Assembly (NCBI GenBank): GCA_937983315.1
Contig: CALKAH010000268.1
Coordinates: forward strand, 1 to 18,752
From: an uncultured Acholeplasmataceae bacterium
Lineage (GTDB): Bacteria > Bacillota_I > Bacilli_A > Acholeplasmatales > Acholeplasmataceae
DNA length: 18,752 nucleotides
Reading direction: 5' to 3'
Part shown: positions 1 through 8,000 of the stretch, piece by piece
Position numbering within the stretch: position 1 is the stretch's first letter
Layout: each line of letters starts with the position of its first letter
Program-made: the position numbers and the translations under genes
The notes under the pieces: generated by a model
What the model was told of the DNA's origin: nothing
The model's input: the letters and a program-made list of their open reading frames with translations, nothing else
The model's database searches: none

Positions 1-44
1 ATCGTATTCGGTGACTGGAGTTCAGACGTGTGCTCTTCCGATCT
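1..44. other. Illumina sequencing adapter left on the contig end
   Basis: Bases 11-44 match, base for base, the 34-nt Illumina Read 2 (TruSeq/multiplexing) primer site, which begins GTGACTGGAG and ends GCTCTTCCGATCT. The 8 bases before it (3-10, cgtattcg) sit where the i7 index lies, and the leading 'at' fits the end of the P7 flow-cell sequence. This is untrimmed library adapter, not organism DNA. Genomic sequence begins at 45. The ATG at 30 that opens the first reading frame lies inside the adapter. Confidence 0.97.
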
Positions 45-1217
45 GGTGTTTTCATCGAAGCATTAAAGCATGAAAACATCACCGCTGTTTATGGTGCTGT
101 TCATGGTATCAAAGGTGTCTTAAATGAAGACTTCTACGATATCGGAAAAGAAGATTTAGAAGAACTTTATCGCTTAAAAAACACCCCATCATCCGCGATT
201 GGTTCAGTCAGATATAAGCTTAAAGATCCTAAAAAGGATGCAAGCGAATATCAACGTTTGCTTGATGTGTTTAAGAAGTACAATATTCGTTATTTCTTCT
301 ACAATGGTGGAAATGACTCCATGGACACATGCAACAAGATCTCGAAATTCTTTAAGAAATCCGGATATGATTGCAATGTCATGGGTGTTCCCAAAACAAT
401 TGATAATGACTTAAACGCCACTGACCATTCACCTGGTTATGCGTCAGCTGCTAAGTATGTTGCAACCACATTTATGGAACTCTATCATGATGCAACCGTT
501 TATGATACAAAACAAGTGACAATCGTTGAAGTCATGGGAAGAAATGCAGGTTGGTTAACCGCTGCTGCTGCTCTTGCACAATTCAAAGGTCAAGGTCCAG
601 ATTTGATTTATCTTCCAGAAGTTGCATTTGATATCGAACAATTCTTCAGTGCAGTTGAACAAAAACTTGCTGAAAAAGGTAAGGTCATCGTCGCTGTATC
701 AGAAGGTATCAAGACTAAAGAAGGTAAATACATTCCTGAAATGTATCAAGAATTAAAACGCGATGCATTCGGTCATGCGCAACTCGGTGGTACAGCACAA
801 GTTTTAGCTGAACAAGTTCAAAACCGTATTGATGTTAAAGTTAGAGCCATTGAATTCTCATTGATTCAACGTTCTGCTGCACATTTAGCTTCAAAAATCG
901 ACGTTGAGGAAGCGTTCAATGCTGGTAAAAAAGCTGTCCAAGCTGCAGTTCGTGGTACAACAGATAAGATGGTTGGCTTTAAGCGTGTATCATCCAATCC
1001 TTATAAGATTAAGTATGTCTTACTTCCGCTTAAGCTAGCGGCTAATACTGAACAAAAGGTTCCCCTTGAATGGATTTTACCTAATGGTCAGGGATTGACA
1101 AAAGATTATATCGACTATGCACTCCCTTTGATTCAAGGCGACTCTAAAGCGAAGTTAGTCGATGGTCTTCCACACTTTGCTAAACTCAAGAAAATCCGCG
1201 TTCAAAAAATTAAGTAG
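45..1217 (+). CDS. pfp: PPi-dependent 6-phosphofructokinase, 5'-truncated
   Basis: Phosphorylates fructose-6-phosphate to fructose-1,6-bisphosphate, using pyrophosphate as phosphoryl donor, in cytoplasmic glycolysis. About 390 genuine residues remain. Roughly 20 N-terminal residues, including the family's first glycine-rich GGPT-type phosphate loop, lie off the contig. GGNDSMDT (codons from 306) carries Asp where ATP enzymes have the second Gly of GGDGS, and PKTIDND carries Lys where ATP enzymes have PGTIDND. Both are the classical markers of pyrophosphate specificity. The second Asp-containing step of TIDND includes the catalytic base. MGRNAGWL is the usual substrate-binding segment. The frame is continuous to TAG and is followed by a terminator. 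Acholeplasma is known to use a PPi-PFK, which fits the inferred host. Donor specificity is read from motifs only. The start at 45 is the adapter junction, not a start codon. Confidence 0.95.
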   Translation, partial: GVFIEALKHENITAVYGAVHGIKGVLNEDFYDIGKEDLEELYRLKNTPSSAIGSVRYKLKDPKKDASEYQRLLDVFKKYNIRYFFYNGGNDSMDTCNKISKFFKKSGYDCNVMGVPKTIDNDLNATDHSPGYASAAKYVATTFMELYHDATVYDTKQVTIVEVMGRNAGWLTAAAALAQFKGQGPDLIYLPEVAFDIEQFFSAVEQKLAEKGKVIVAVSEGIKTKEGKYIPEMYQELKRDAFGHAQLGGTAQVLAEQVQNRIDVKVRAIEFSLIQRSAAHLASKIDVEEAFNAGKKAVQAAVRGTTDKMVGFKRVSSNPYKIKYVLLPLKLAANTEQKVPLEWILPNGQGLTKDYIDYALPLIQGDSKAKLVDGLPHFAKLKKIRVQKIK

Positions 1218-1222
1218 TCAAT

Positions 1223-1250
1223 AAAAACGGCTTAGATAAGCCGTTTTTTT
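1223..1250. terminator. Bidirectional intrinsic terminator between pfp and nitroreductase gene
   Basis: CGGCTT (1228-1233) pairs with AAGCCG (1238-1243) across an AGAT loop, extended by A5/T5 flanks. The + strand has a seven-T run at 1244-1250 and the - strand has a five-T run, so it can stop transcription from both convergent genes. The nitroreductase stop codon (1249-1251) overlaps its edge. Confidence 0.9.
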
Positions 1251-2073
1251 ATTTCAATAAACGATAAGTAATGATATATTCATAGCCGTTTTTTTCAGGA
1301 TGTTTCATGATACATCTTTCATAATTAATCTTCTTTTCATGAAGTCCAATGTCGAGATGTTGCATGGCAATTCCCATATCTAAACCCTGCATCACAAAAG
1401 GAAAAGCCGTTGCATAACCTGGTGTTCGTTCAAGATAAAGATGAATTAACTGATCTTCAATCAGGATACGCCATGGTTGTTTATTGGATGCTGAAGGTCC
1501 AAGTTGAACAAGTTCAAGGACATCTCGATAGGGATGGCTATTCGATATAGGATGATCAAAGTCATGATCAAAAAACATTTCTTGAAATGGTTTTCTACGG
1601 TTGGCTTTAATTGCAAATCGCACCATACGTTCCTTAAATGATGGTTGATCTGTTGGATATCCAATCGGTGAAATCGCTGGAATGATTTCATCTTCAAGGA
1701 CGTGATCCTTAAAGGCTTGTCGTTGAAAGGTACCCGCTAGCCAACATGTCCCAAATTCCTTTTCTGTAAGCATTAAAATAATCTGTTCAAACACGTAACC
1801 ATAATCGATGATGCCTTCCTTGGTGTTCTTAACGACTCCACCAATGAAACTTGGAGCATTTTTGATGAATCCATATGTTCCAATACGTTTAGCTTCGTCA
1901 TCACCTAGTGTATCTTGATGATCTGTGAAAAATCGGATGACACTACCAAAAGGTGTCTGGATTTTTTGTGCAACATCGAGAATCTTTCCAACGATGGTTC
2001 GTTCTTCTTCAGTTAAGGGTTTATTGACATATGTTCTGACAGATAAACGCTTTTCAATAGCTTCTCGGTTCAT
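1249..2073 (-). CDS. Two-domain nitroreductase-family protein (TM1586-like)
   Basis: Probable FMN-dependent oxidoreductase of the TM1586-type nitroreductase family. In this family two nitroreductase-like halves are fused in one chain to form a pseudo-dimer. The 274-residue protein opens with EAIEKRLSVRTY (SVR at residues 11-13, the usual FMN-phosphate contact). The second half has LGPSASNKQPWR at 191-202, the other hallmark flavin-binding segment. The substrate cannot be read from sequence. The start is supported by AAGGAAG about 8 bases upstream of the ATG. It converges on pfp and diverges from the membrane-protein operon. The roughly 100-base intergenic stretch has TATAGT on the - strand (2094-2099) as a possible -10, without a convincing -35. 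Confidence 0.85.
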   Translation of the reverse strand: MNREAIEKRLSVRTYVNKPLTEEERTIVGKILDVAQKIQTPFGSVIRFFTDHQDTLGDDEAKRIGTYGFIKNAPSFIGGVVKNTKEGIIDYGYVFEQIILMLTEKEFGTCWLAGTFQRQAFKDHVLEDEIIPAISPIGYPTDQPSFKERMVRFAIKANRRKPFQEMFFDHDFDHPISNSHPYRDVLELVQLGPSASNKQPWRILIEDQLIHLYLERTPGYATAFPFVMQGLDMGIAMQHLDIGLHEKKINYERCIMKHPEKNGYEYIITYRLLK

Positions 2074-2109
2074 GATTTCACTTCCTTACTTTCACTATAT
2101 CACCATTTA

Positions 2110-2141
2110 TTGAAACAAAACCTGCTTTTCTCCATTATAAT
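2110..2141 (+). promoter_or_regulatory. Candidate promoter for the membrane protein/peptidase operon
   Basis: A perfect TATAAT lies at 2136-2141, with TTGAAA at 2110-2115. The 20-base spacer is longer than optimal, so the -10 is more credible than the -35. Transcription would start near 2148, just upstream of the ribosome binding site at 2161. A start at 2110 would place the promoter inside the coding sequence. Confidence 0.55.
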
Positions 2142-2160
2142 AAAGTTAATCCAAGAAAAC

Positions 2161-2167
2161 GAGGTGG
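2161..2167 (+). promoter_or_regulatory. Ribosome binding site deciding the start at 2173
   Basis: GAGGTGG lies five bases before the ATG at 2173. The alternative in-frame TTG at 2110 has no comparable site and coincides with the candidate -35, so 2173 is preferred. Confidence 0.8.
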
Positions 2168-2172
2168 TTTTG

Positions 2173-2907
2173 ATGGCATTTCTCACATCATGGTGGGTAT
2201 ATCTTACCATGGGTATCATTTTTCTTTATGTACTTATCCAATCGATTGTTGCATTAATCAAAGCGCGCAAACGTGCGTTTGCCCTCGGATTTACAAAAGA
2301 ACAGGTGAATCAAACAATCACATCATCAATGGTTTTTTCACTTGCACCTTCTTTAGCGATTCTCATCGGTTTAGTTGCACTTTCCAAAGTTTTTGGTTCG
2401 ATGATTGCAGGGATGAGATTAGCCACATTAGGTGCAGTCACCTATGAGCTTCCCGCAGCAATCAACGTGATCAGTGGCGTCTTTGGACGACAGATTGGTG
2501 ATGTGCTGACCCCTGAAATGGTGATTACTGCTGTTTGGGTTATGACATTAGGTTGTCTACCTCCACTCATTATCATCCCCTTCTTCTTTAAGAAGATGAG
2601 CTCTAAAATGGTTGATTTAAGAGAAAAAGATCAAAAATGGAATCAGATTCTCATGGATGCACTGTTCTTAGGGATGATTTCAGCATTCTCTGGTTACATT
2701 TTAGCCCCTAAAGAAGTTGAAGGAGACACTCCTTATATTTCTGTATTAGGCATTCTTGTTTTCGCAACTTCTGCCATACTTATTATGGTTCTTGGCTATC
2801 TCATGAAAAAATATAAATGGGAATGGCTTAAAAACTATGCTTTGCCCGTATCGATGGTGATTGCGATGGCACTCGCAATCGTTTATGCTGGATGGGGGGT
2901 ACGTTAA
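2173..2907 (+). CDS. Multi-pass membrane protein, DUF5058-like
   Basis: Integral membrane protein of 244 residues with about six hydrophobic spans (roughly 8-29, 52-74, 115-139, 160-178, 188-210 and 222-242). It resembles the Firmicutes family DUF5058 as I recall it, and its biochemical role is not established. The conserved-looking segments MRLATLGAVTYELPAA (81-96) and GVFGRQIGDVLTPEM (102-116) are polar or charged and sit beside membrane segments, as expected of a transport path. It is the first gene of a three-gene unit, followed one base later by a second small membrane protein and then a peptidase. I infer that the two membrane proteins form one carrier. Family name from memory of motif and context; a profile search is needed to confirm it. 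Confidence 0.7.
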   Translation: MAFLTSWWVYLTMGIIFLYVLIQSIVALIKARKRAFALGFTKEQVNQTITSSMVFSLAPSLAILIGLVALSKVFGSMIAGMRLATLGAVTYELPAAINVISGVFGRQIGDVLTPEMVITAVWVMTLGCLPPLIIIPFFFKKMSSKMVDLREKDQKWNQILMDALFLGMISAFSGYILAPKEVEGDTPYISVLGILVFATSAILIMVLGYLMKKYKWEWLKNYALPVSMVIAMALAIVYAGWGVR

Positions 2908-2908
2908 C

Positions 2909-3568
2909 ATGAAAAGAACTTATCAAGATCAACTCCATGTTGAAGGACGTTTATGGATGCTTGGTGCACTCTTTCTCTTTATTAGTGCTCCACTTATCTT
3001 AAGTTTAGGTACTGGTGTATGGCCAACATTCGAACATTTTTTACCAGGATTTTTTGCAACCGCAGTCATCTTCTGGCCAGTGACAACCATCGAGGTTTTT
3101 ACATTCAGTCCGATGCTCGGTTCTGGATCAACCTATTTAGCCTTTGTTACCGGGAATTTAACGAGTCTTAAAGTCCCTGCAGCACTCAATGCTCAAGATG
3201 CGCTAGGAGTTCAAAAAGGAACTGATGAAGGTGATGTCATCTCGACACTTGCTGTAGCATCCTCATCGATTATCACGACTCTCATCATTTTTATGGGTGC
3301 ATTACTCATTATTCCACTCAGTCCACTCCTTGAATCCCCTGCATTAAAACCAGCATTTGATAACATCATCCCAGCACTCTTTGGTGCACTTGGTATTGTT
3401 TACATTGCAAAACGTATCAAGATTGCCATTCTTCCTTTGATCGTGATGTTGATTTTCTTTCCACTTGTTCCAGGTAGTGGTGGATTAGTAGGTATCATGG
3501 TCCCCGTTGGTGTTGTGATCTCGATTATTATCGCACGCGTTCTTTATAAGAAGGGAATGATTTCCTGA
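2909..3568 (+). CDS. Small multi-pass membrane protein, partner of the DUF5058-like protein
   Basis: A 219-residue protein with about five or six hydrophobic spans (roughly 16-36, 48-68, 117-140, 152-168, 172-188 and 192-212). The polar segment SPMLGSGSTYLAFVTGN (67-83), between the second and third spans, looks like a functional re-entrant or binding loop. I do not assign a named family. The ATG at 2909 is preferred to the upstream in-frame ATG at 2861 because GGGGGGT (2894-2899) precedes it and the upstream start would overlap the previous gene by 47 bases. The stop overlaps the next start in TGATG, which indicates translational coupling to the peptidase. This TGA also shows that UGA is a stop in this organism. 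Confidence 0.75.
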   Translation: MKRTYQDQLHVEGRLWMLGALFLFISAPLILSLGTGVWPTFEHFLPGFFATAVIFWPVTTIEVFTFSPMLGSGSTYLAFVTGNLTSLKVPAALNAQDALGVQKGTDEGDVISTLAVASSSIITTLIIFMGALLIIPLSPLLESPALKPAFDNIIPALFGALGIVYIAKRIKIAILPLIVMLIFFPLVPGSGGLVGIMVPVGVVISIIIARVLYKKGMIS

Positions 3569-4995
3569 TGGAATGGTTGTATCTTCTTCTGATCATCCCA
3601 GTGGTGATCATCATCGCAATCTATCGAACGCTAACCTATCGATCAAATGCATTTCCAGAAATGAGAAAATGGCATGAATTTGATAAAGATCGCACTGTAA
3701 AATCCTTATCAACGATGATTAGTTTTCCTACCGTTTCTTATGCTGATCATGAGAAAGAAAACAAGGAAGCATTTATTCAGTTTCGAGAATTTATCAAATC
3801 GAATTATCCCTTCATCATGGAAAAAGCAACCTATGAAGACATCGAACGCGGTATGCTTTTTAAAATCCCTGGTTTATCATCTGAACAACCGGTTGTTCTG
3901 ATGTCTCATTATGATGTTGTTCCTGTTCAAGAAGGATGGAAAAAAGATGCCTTTTCAGGTGAAATCAGTGACACTCATGTCTATGGAAGAGGAACCCTTG
4001 ATACAAAGTCAACCTTAAATGCCATCATGGAATCCGTTGAATATGTATTATCCAAGGGTAAAGTCTTTAAGAATGATCTCTATTTAGCCTTTTCAGGAGA
4101 TGAAGAAATCTTTGGACCTTCTGCTCCAGCCATTAAAAATGTTCTTAAAGCACGAGGTGTGACACCTTATCTTGTTTTAGATGAAGGCGGAGCAATCGTT
4201 TCCAAGATGTTTCCTGGCGTGAAGGAAAAAGCTGCTGTTGTCGGTATCGCAGAAAAAGGATTCATGAATGTTAAACTCATCGCAACATCTAAAGGTGGTC
4301 ATGCATCAACTCCTCCAAAGAATAGTCCTGTTACCGATTTAGCTCAAGCGGTTAAAAAGTTAAATAATCATCCAAGTTTTCGACTCAAAATGACACAACC
4401 TGTCAAACAACTCTTTGATACACTCGCTCCCCATTCGACATCGTTTGGAATTAAAATGCTATTTGCTAATCGGTGGTTATTCATGCCGGTGATCACATTA
4501 ATAGCGAAGATTTCAGGTGGTGAATTCCTTTCGATGTTTAAGACTACACAAGCATTCACCTTAGCTGAAGGAAGTAAGGCCATTAACGTACTTCCCTCAG
4601 AAGCATCCATCGGTATCAATTACCGGTTAAGACCAGGTGAAACATCTGCACGCGTTTTAAAAAGAATAAATAAAATTATCCATAATCCTCGGATTCAAGT
4701 TGAAGCGATTGCTGTATCTGAAGCTACCCCTATCAGTCCTGTTGACGATGCTTTCAATATGGTAAGAAAAGCAATCAATCTCACATGGCCTGAAGTGATT
4801 GTCGCTCCATATCTTATGGTAGCAACAACCGATTCAAGACATTACCATGAAATATCAGACCATGTGTATAAGTTTTCGCCGATGGATGTATCAAAAGCTG
4901 ATTTAGCTAAAATTCATGGGTATGATGAAGACATTTCGATTGATAATGTGATTCATGGAGTCAATTTTTATATTAATTTGCTTGAACAATTATAG
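3568..4995 (+). CDS. Membrane-anchored M20 metallopeptidase (carboxypeptidase S / PM20D1-like)
   Basis: Predicted zinc-dependent amidohydrolase or dipeptidase of family M20, closest in layout to the yeast carboxypeptidase S and PM20D1 group. It has 475 residues. A single N-terminal membrane span (about 3-20) is followed by Arg-containing sequence (R20, R25). By the positive-inside rule this puts the catalytic domain in the cytoplasm. All M20 signatures are present: SHYDVVPV (H114, D116), GRGTLDTKST (bridging D145), SGDEE (catalytic E179, metal E180), LDEGG (D205) and the last metal ligand H450 in HGYDED. The interior lid/dimerisation domain is of normal size. Coupled to two membrane proteins upstream, it plausibly hydrolyses what they import (dipeptide or N-acyl amino acid). 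Substrate not readable. Confidence 0.92.
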   Translation: MEWLYLLLIIPVVIIIAIYRTLTYRSNAFPEMRKWHEFDKDRTVKSLSTMISFPTVSYADHEKENKEAFIQFREFIKSNYPFIMEKATYEDIERGMLFKIPGLSSEQPVVLMSHYDVVPVQEGWKKDAFSGEISDTHVYGRGTLDTKSTLNAIMESVEYVLSKGKVFKNDLYLAFSGDEEIFGPSAPAIKNVLKARGVTPYLVLDEGGAIVSKMFPGVKEKAAVVGIAEKGFMNVKLIATSKGGHASTPPKNSPVTDLAQAVKKLNNHPSFRLKMTQPVKQLFDTLAPHSTSFGIKMLFANRWLFMPVITLIAKISGGEFLSMFKTTQAFTLAEGSKAINVLPSEASIGINYRLRPGETSARVLKRINKIIHNPRIQVEAIAVSEATPISPVDDAFNMVRKAINLTWPEVIVAPYLMVATTDSRHYHEISDHVYKFSPMDVSKADLAKIHGYDEDISIDNVIHGVNFYINLLEQL

Positions 4996-5000
4996 TTGTT

Positions 5001-5030
5001 AAAAAGCCCTCATTTCTGGGGGCTTTTATA
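5001..5030 (+). terminator. Terminator of the membrane protein/peptidase operon
   Basis: AAAAGCCCTC (5002-5011) pairs with GGGGGCTTTT (5018-5027) with one wobble around an ATTTCT loop. It starts six bases after the peptidase stop. Confidence 0.85.
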
Positions 5031-5033
5031 TGC

Positions 5034-5067
5034 AAAAGAAAAGCCAGTAGGGAAAACCTGCTGGCTT
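5034..5067 (-). terminator. Terminator of the giant surface-protein gene
   Basis: Eleven-base arms 5041-5051 and 5057-5067 (AAGCCAGTAGG against CCTGCTGGCTT) pair with a single wobble-type mismatch around a five-base loop. On the - strand the hairpin is followed by TTTTCTTTT. It lies 15 bases beyond the stop of the giant gene, so that stop is a natural transcript end. Confidence 0.88.
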
Positions 5068-5082
5068 TACAGCTTAGTAATT

Positions 5083-8000
5083 TTAATCAAGAAGATCAAC
5101 TATCGTTGTTCTCTTCAATCTTAATCTAGTTGCACCATCCATGACATAGTCAGAATCCGTTAAGAATGGATTAGAGTTTGTTGGATCAAGGGTCTTAGAA
5201 ATTAAGTAATAAATGATAGTATTTGCATCACTTTCAGGCATAACTGTTGCTTCAACCAAGTTCTCTAGATCTTGAGCTGTCTTACCAGTTAGATTTGCTG
5301 TTGTCATGCTTCCCAAATCAGCAACTGAATCAATTCCTAATATTGCCATTGATTCTGAAATATGTTGCATTTCAGTAATCTTAATGTCATAAATGACAGG
5401 TGAACCAGGTAATCCTGGATCGTAGTTTCTAGCATTAATATCCGTTACATGTGATGGTTCAGTATCAATGAGTGAATCATTTATACCCTTAGAAATCAAA
5501 CGGTATACAATTAAGCCATCAATTGCAATTAGATCTGTAATTAAATTTCCACTAAACGCATTTGGATCAAGTATGTTATTAACTACATAAAGCACTGTTA
5601 ATGAGTCATTACCAATATCGCTTGGTGTATCTGATGTGTCTCTAATAGCTTTCAACGCTGCAACTAAACCTTCAATTTCAGCATGTAACAAATCGTTATC
5701 ATTTCTATATGCCGTTGTTGGTACACCATAATCATGACCACTTCTGACATCAGTCACTGCAGAAATCATTGGAGCTGATAAGATATGAACAACGATGGGT
5801 GAGAATCCTAATGGATAGTTCACAAGATCAGTCGTACCAATTGCAACCACTAAGTCGAGATCAGCAAATGTTAATTGTGCCATACCAATGCCACCTGCAC
5901 CACTTGTGCCGATACCTAAGATATCAAGTGCTTCTAATAGAGCATCAATTTCAGCACGGATAATATCGGTCTTCAGAACATCATCTTCATAGGATTCATC
6001 AGGAATATCATCTGATCCTAAACCATCAATAATCGCATTACTGATCAAACGGTTCAAGATAATCGAGTTTTCATCAAATGATTGTAAGGTCGATACACTT
6101 AATGTTGATTCAGTCACAACAATATTCGTCACTAACATGTCTTCATCATTACCAGAAAGAATCAACAATGCATCAATCATATAACCGATTTCATCATTAG
6201 TTAAACGTAAGTTAGGATCACTATTGATATATGCTGTCACACGAATCTTCGGTGCAGTTAACATATCAACGATCGAATCAGAAATAATTTGTTTAATGAT
6301 CACAGAATCGTTGGTCTTCAAATCTTGTGTTTGACCGACGGTCACATTGATCGAAATATCAGAAACCTTCACTAAATCAACATCAGCTAATGGATCAAGT
6401 GGATCATAAGCTAAGATGCGTAATGCATCAACCATGTCACTGATTTCAGCAGGTTTCAGTAAGTTGCCTGGCGTATCATCAATATAGGCATCATCAGGAA
6501 CCTTCGCTAAACCAACCGCATCAATAATGGAATCACTGATGAGTTGCTTCATAATCAAGGAGTTCGATAACGTTAAGTCATTGAGTTGTCCAATGGTGAT
6601 ATCCGTAGAAATCGCTGAAACGAGAAGTGATTCATTACCATCGGCTAAGATCAATAACGCATCAATCATATGGTTGATTTCTGTATCTGTTAAACGTTCC
6701 TTCGTGATTTCATCAATATAAGCGTCATCAGGGATGGTTGCTGTTAAGCCAACGCTATCGACGATGGCATCACTGATTAACTGACGGATAATGAGTGATT
6801 GATTGAGTTTCAAATCTTGAGTCTGTCCAACGGTAACATCGGTTGAAATATTACTGATCAAGACATCGGGATCGTTATTCGCTAAGATGAGAAGTGCATC
6901 GATCATTTCATCCATTTCAGTATCCGTTAAGGTGACCTTTGTTACTGGATTCATATATGCATCATCAGGAATCGTTGAGGTTGATAATGCATCAACAATC
7001 GCTTCAGAAATGAGTTGGTTAATGATAACAGATGCATTATCATTGAGTTCTTGTGTCATACCTACCGTCGGATTAACCGAAACTGCAGAGACTTTGATGT
7101 GATCACGGTCACCTGGAAGAACGCTACCTGCCAAGACTTCAAGTGCTAAGATCATGTTGTCGATTTCAGCTGCCTTTAGTTGATTACCTGGGGTATCATT
7201 GACATATGCTGTATCTGGGAAGTAATTAAGCTGGACAGAATCCACGATGGAATCGGTAATCAAACGTTGAATGATAATCGATGTTGAATCGGATAATGTC
7301 TTTAATTGTCCAATCGTGACATCGGTTGGAACATTAACAACAAGCATATCATCATCGCCATCGGCAAGCACATAAAGTGCATCAATCATGTTATCAATTT
7401 CGCTATCCTTTAAGATCACTTTGGTGATTGGATTGACATAAGCTTCATCGGGGATTGTGTTTGTTACAGATAACGTGTCCACGATCTTATCACTGATCAA
7501 TTGATTGATAATTAAGCTTGTGTTTTCCTTTAAGCTTTGGGTCTGACCAACAGTGACATTTGTTGATATGGATGCGACGGGTAGATTTGGATTTTCATCG
7601 GATAATTCATAGAGCGCATCAATCATTTCACTGATTTCATCGGTGGTTAACATCGTTGGGTAAGTGGTATCATATGCTTCAGCTGGGAAGACAACGGTTA
7701 AACTGAGCACATCTTCAATATTATCGGTGATGAGCTGACGAATGATGAGTGATTGATTCGTCTTGAGATTTTGAGTTTGGCCAACCGTGACATCGGTGGA
7801 AATACTTGCAACCGGCAGGTTGAGATCGCCATCGGCGAGCACAACAAGTGCATCAATCATTTCACTGATTTCAGTTGTGGTTAACATCGTGGGTTGTAAA
7901 TCATCATAGGCGTCCGCATGAATCGACACAGTTGCACCTAAAACATCCTCGATATTATCGGTGATCAGTTGACGAATGATGAGCGATGAATTGGTCTTCA

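Noticed and set aside
30..44. ATG at 30 as the phosphofructokinase start
   Set aside because: It lies inside the Illumina adapter, and the family's first glycine-rich loop is absent, so the gene is truncated.
1461..1697. Small - strand frame within the nitroreductase gene
   Set aside because: It overlaps a well-supported gene in another frame and has no recognisable features.
2110..2172. TTG at 2110 as start of the first membrane protein
   Set aside because: It has no ribosome site and overlaps the candidate promoter; the ATG at 2173 has GAGGTGG at good spacing.
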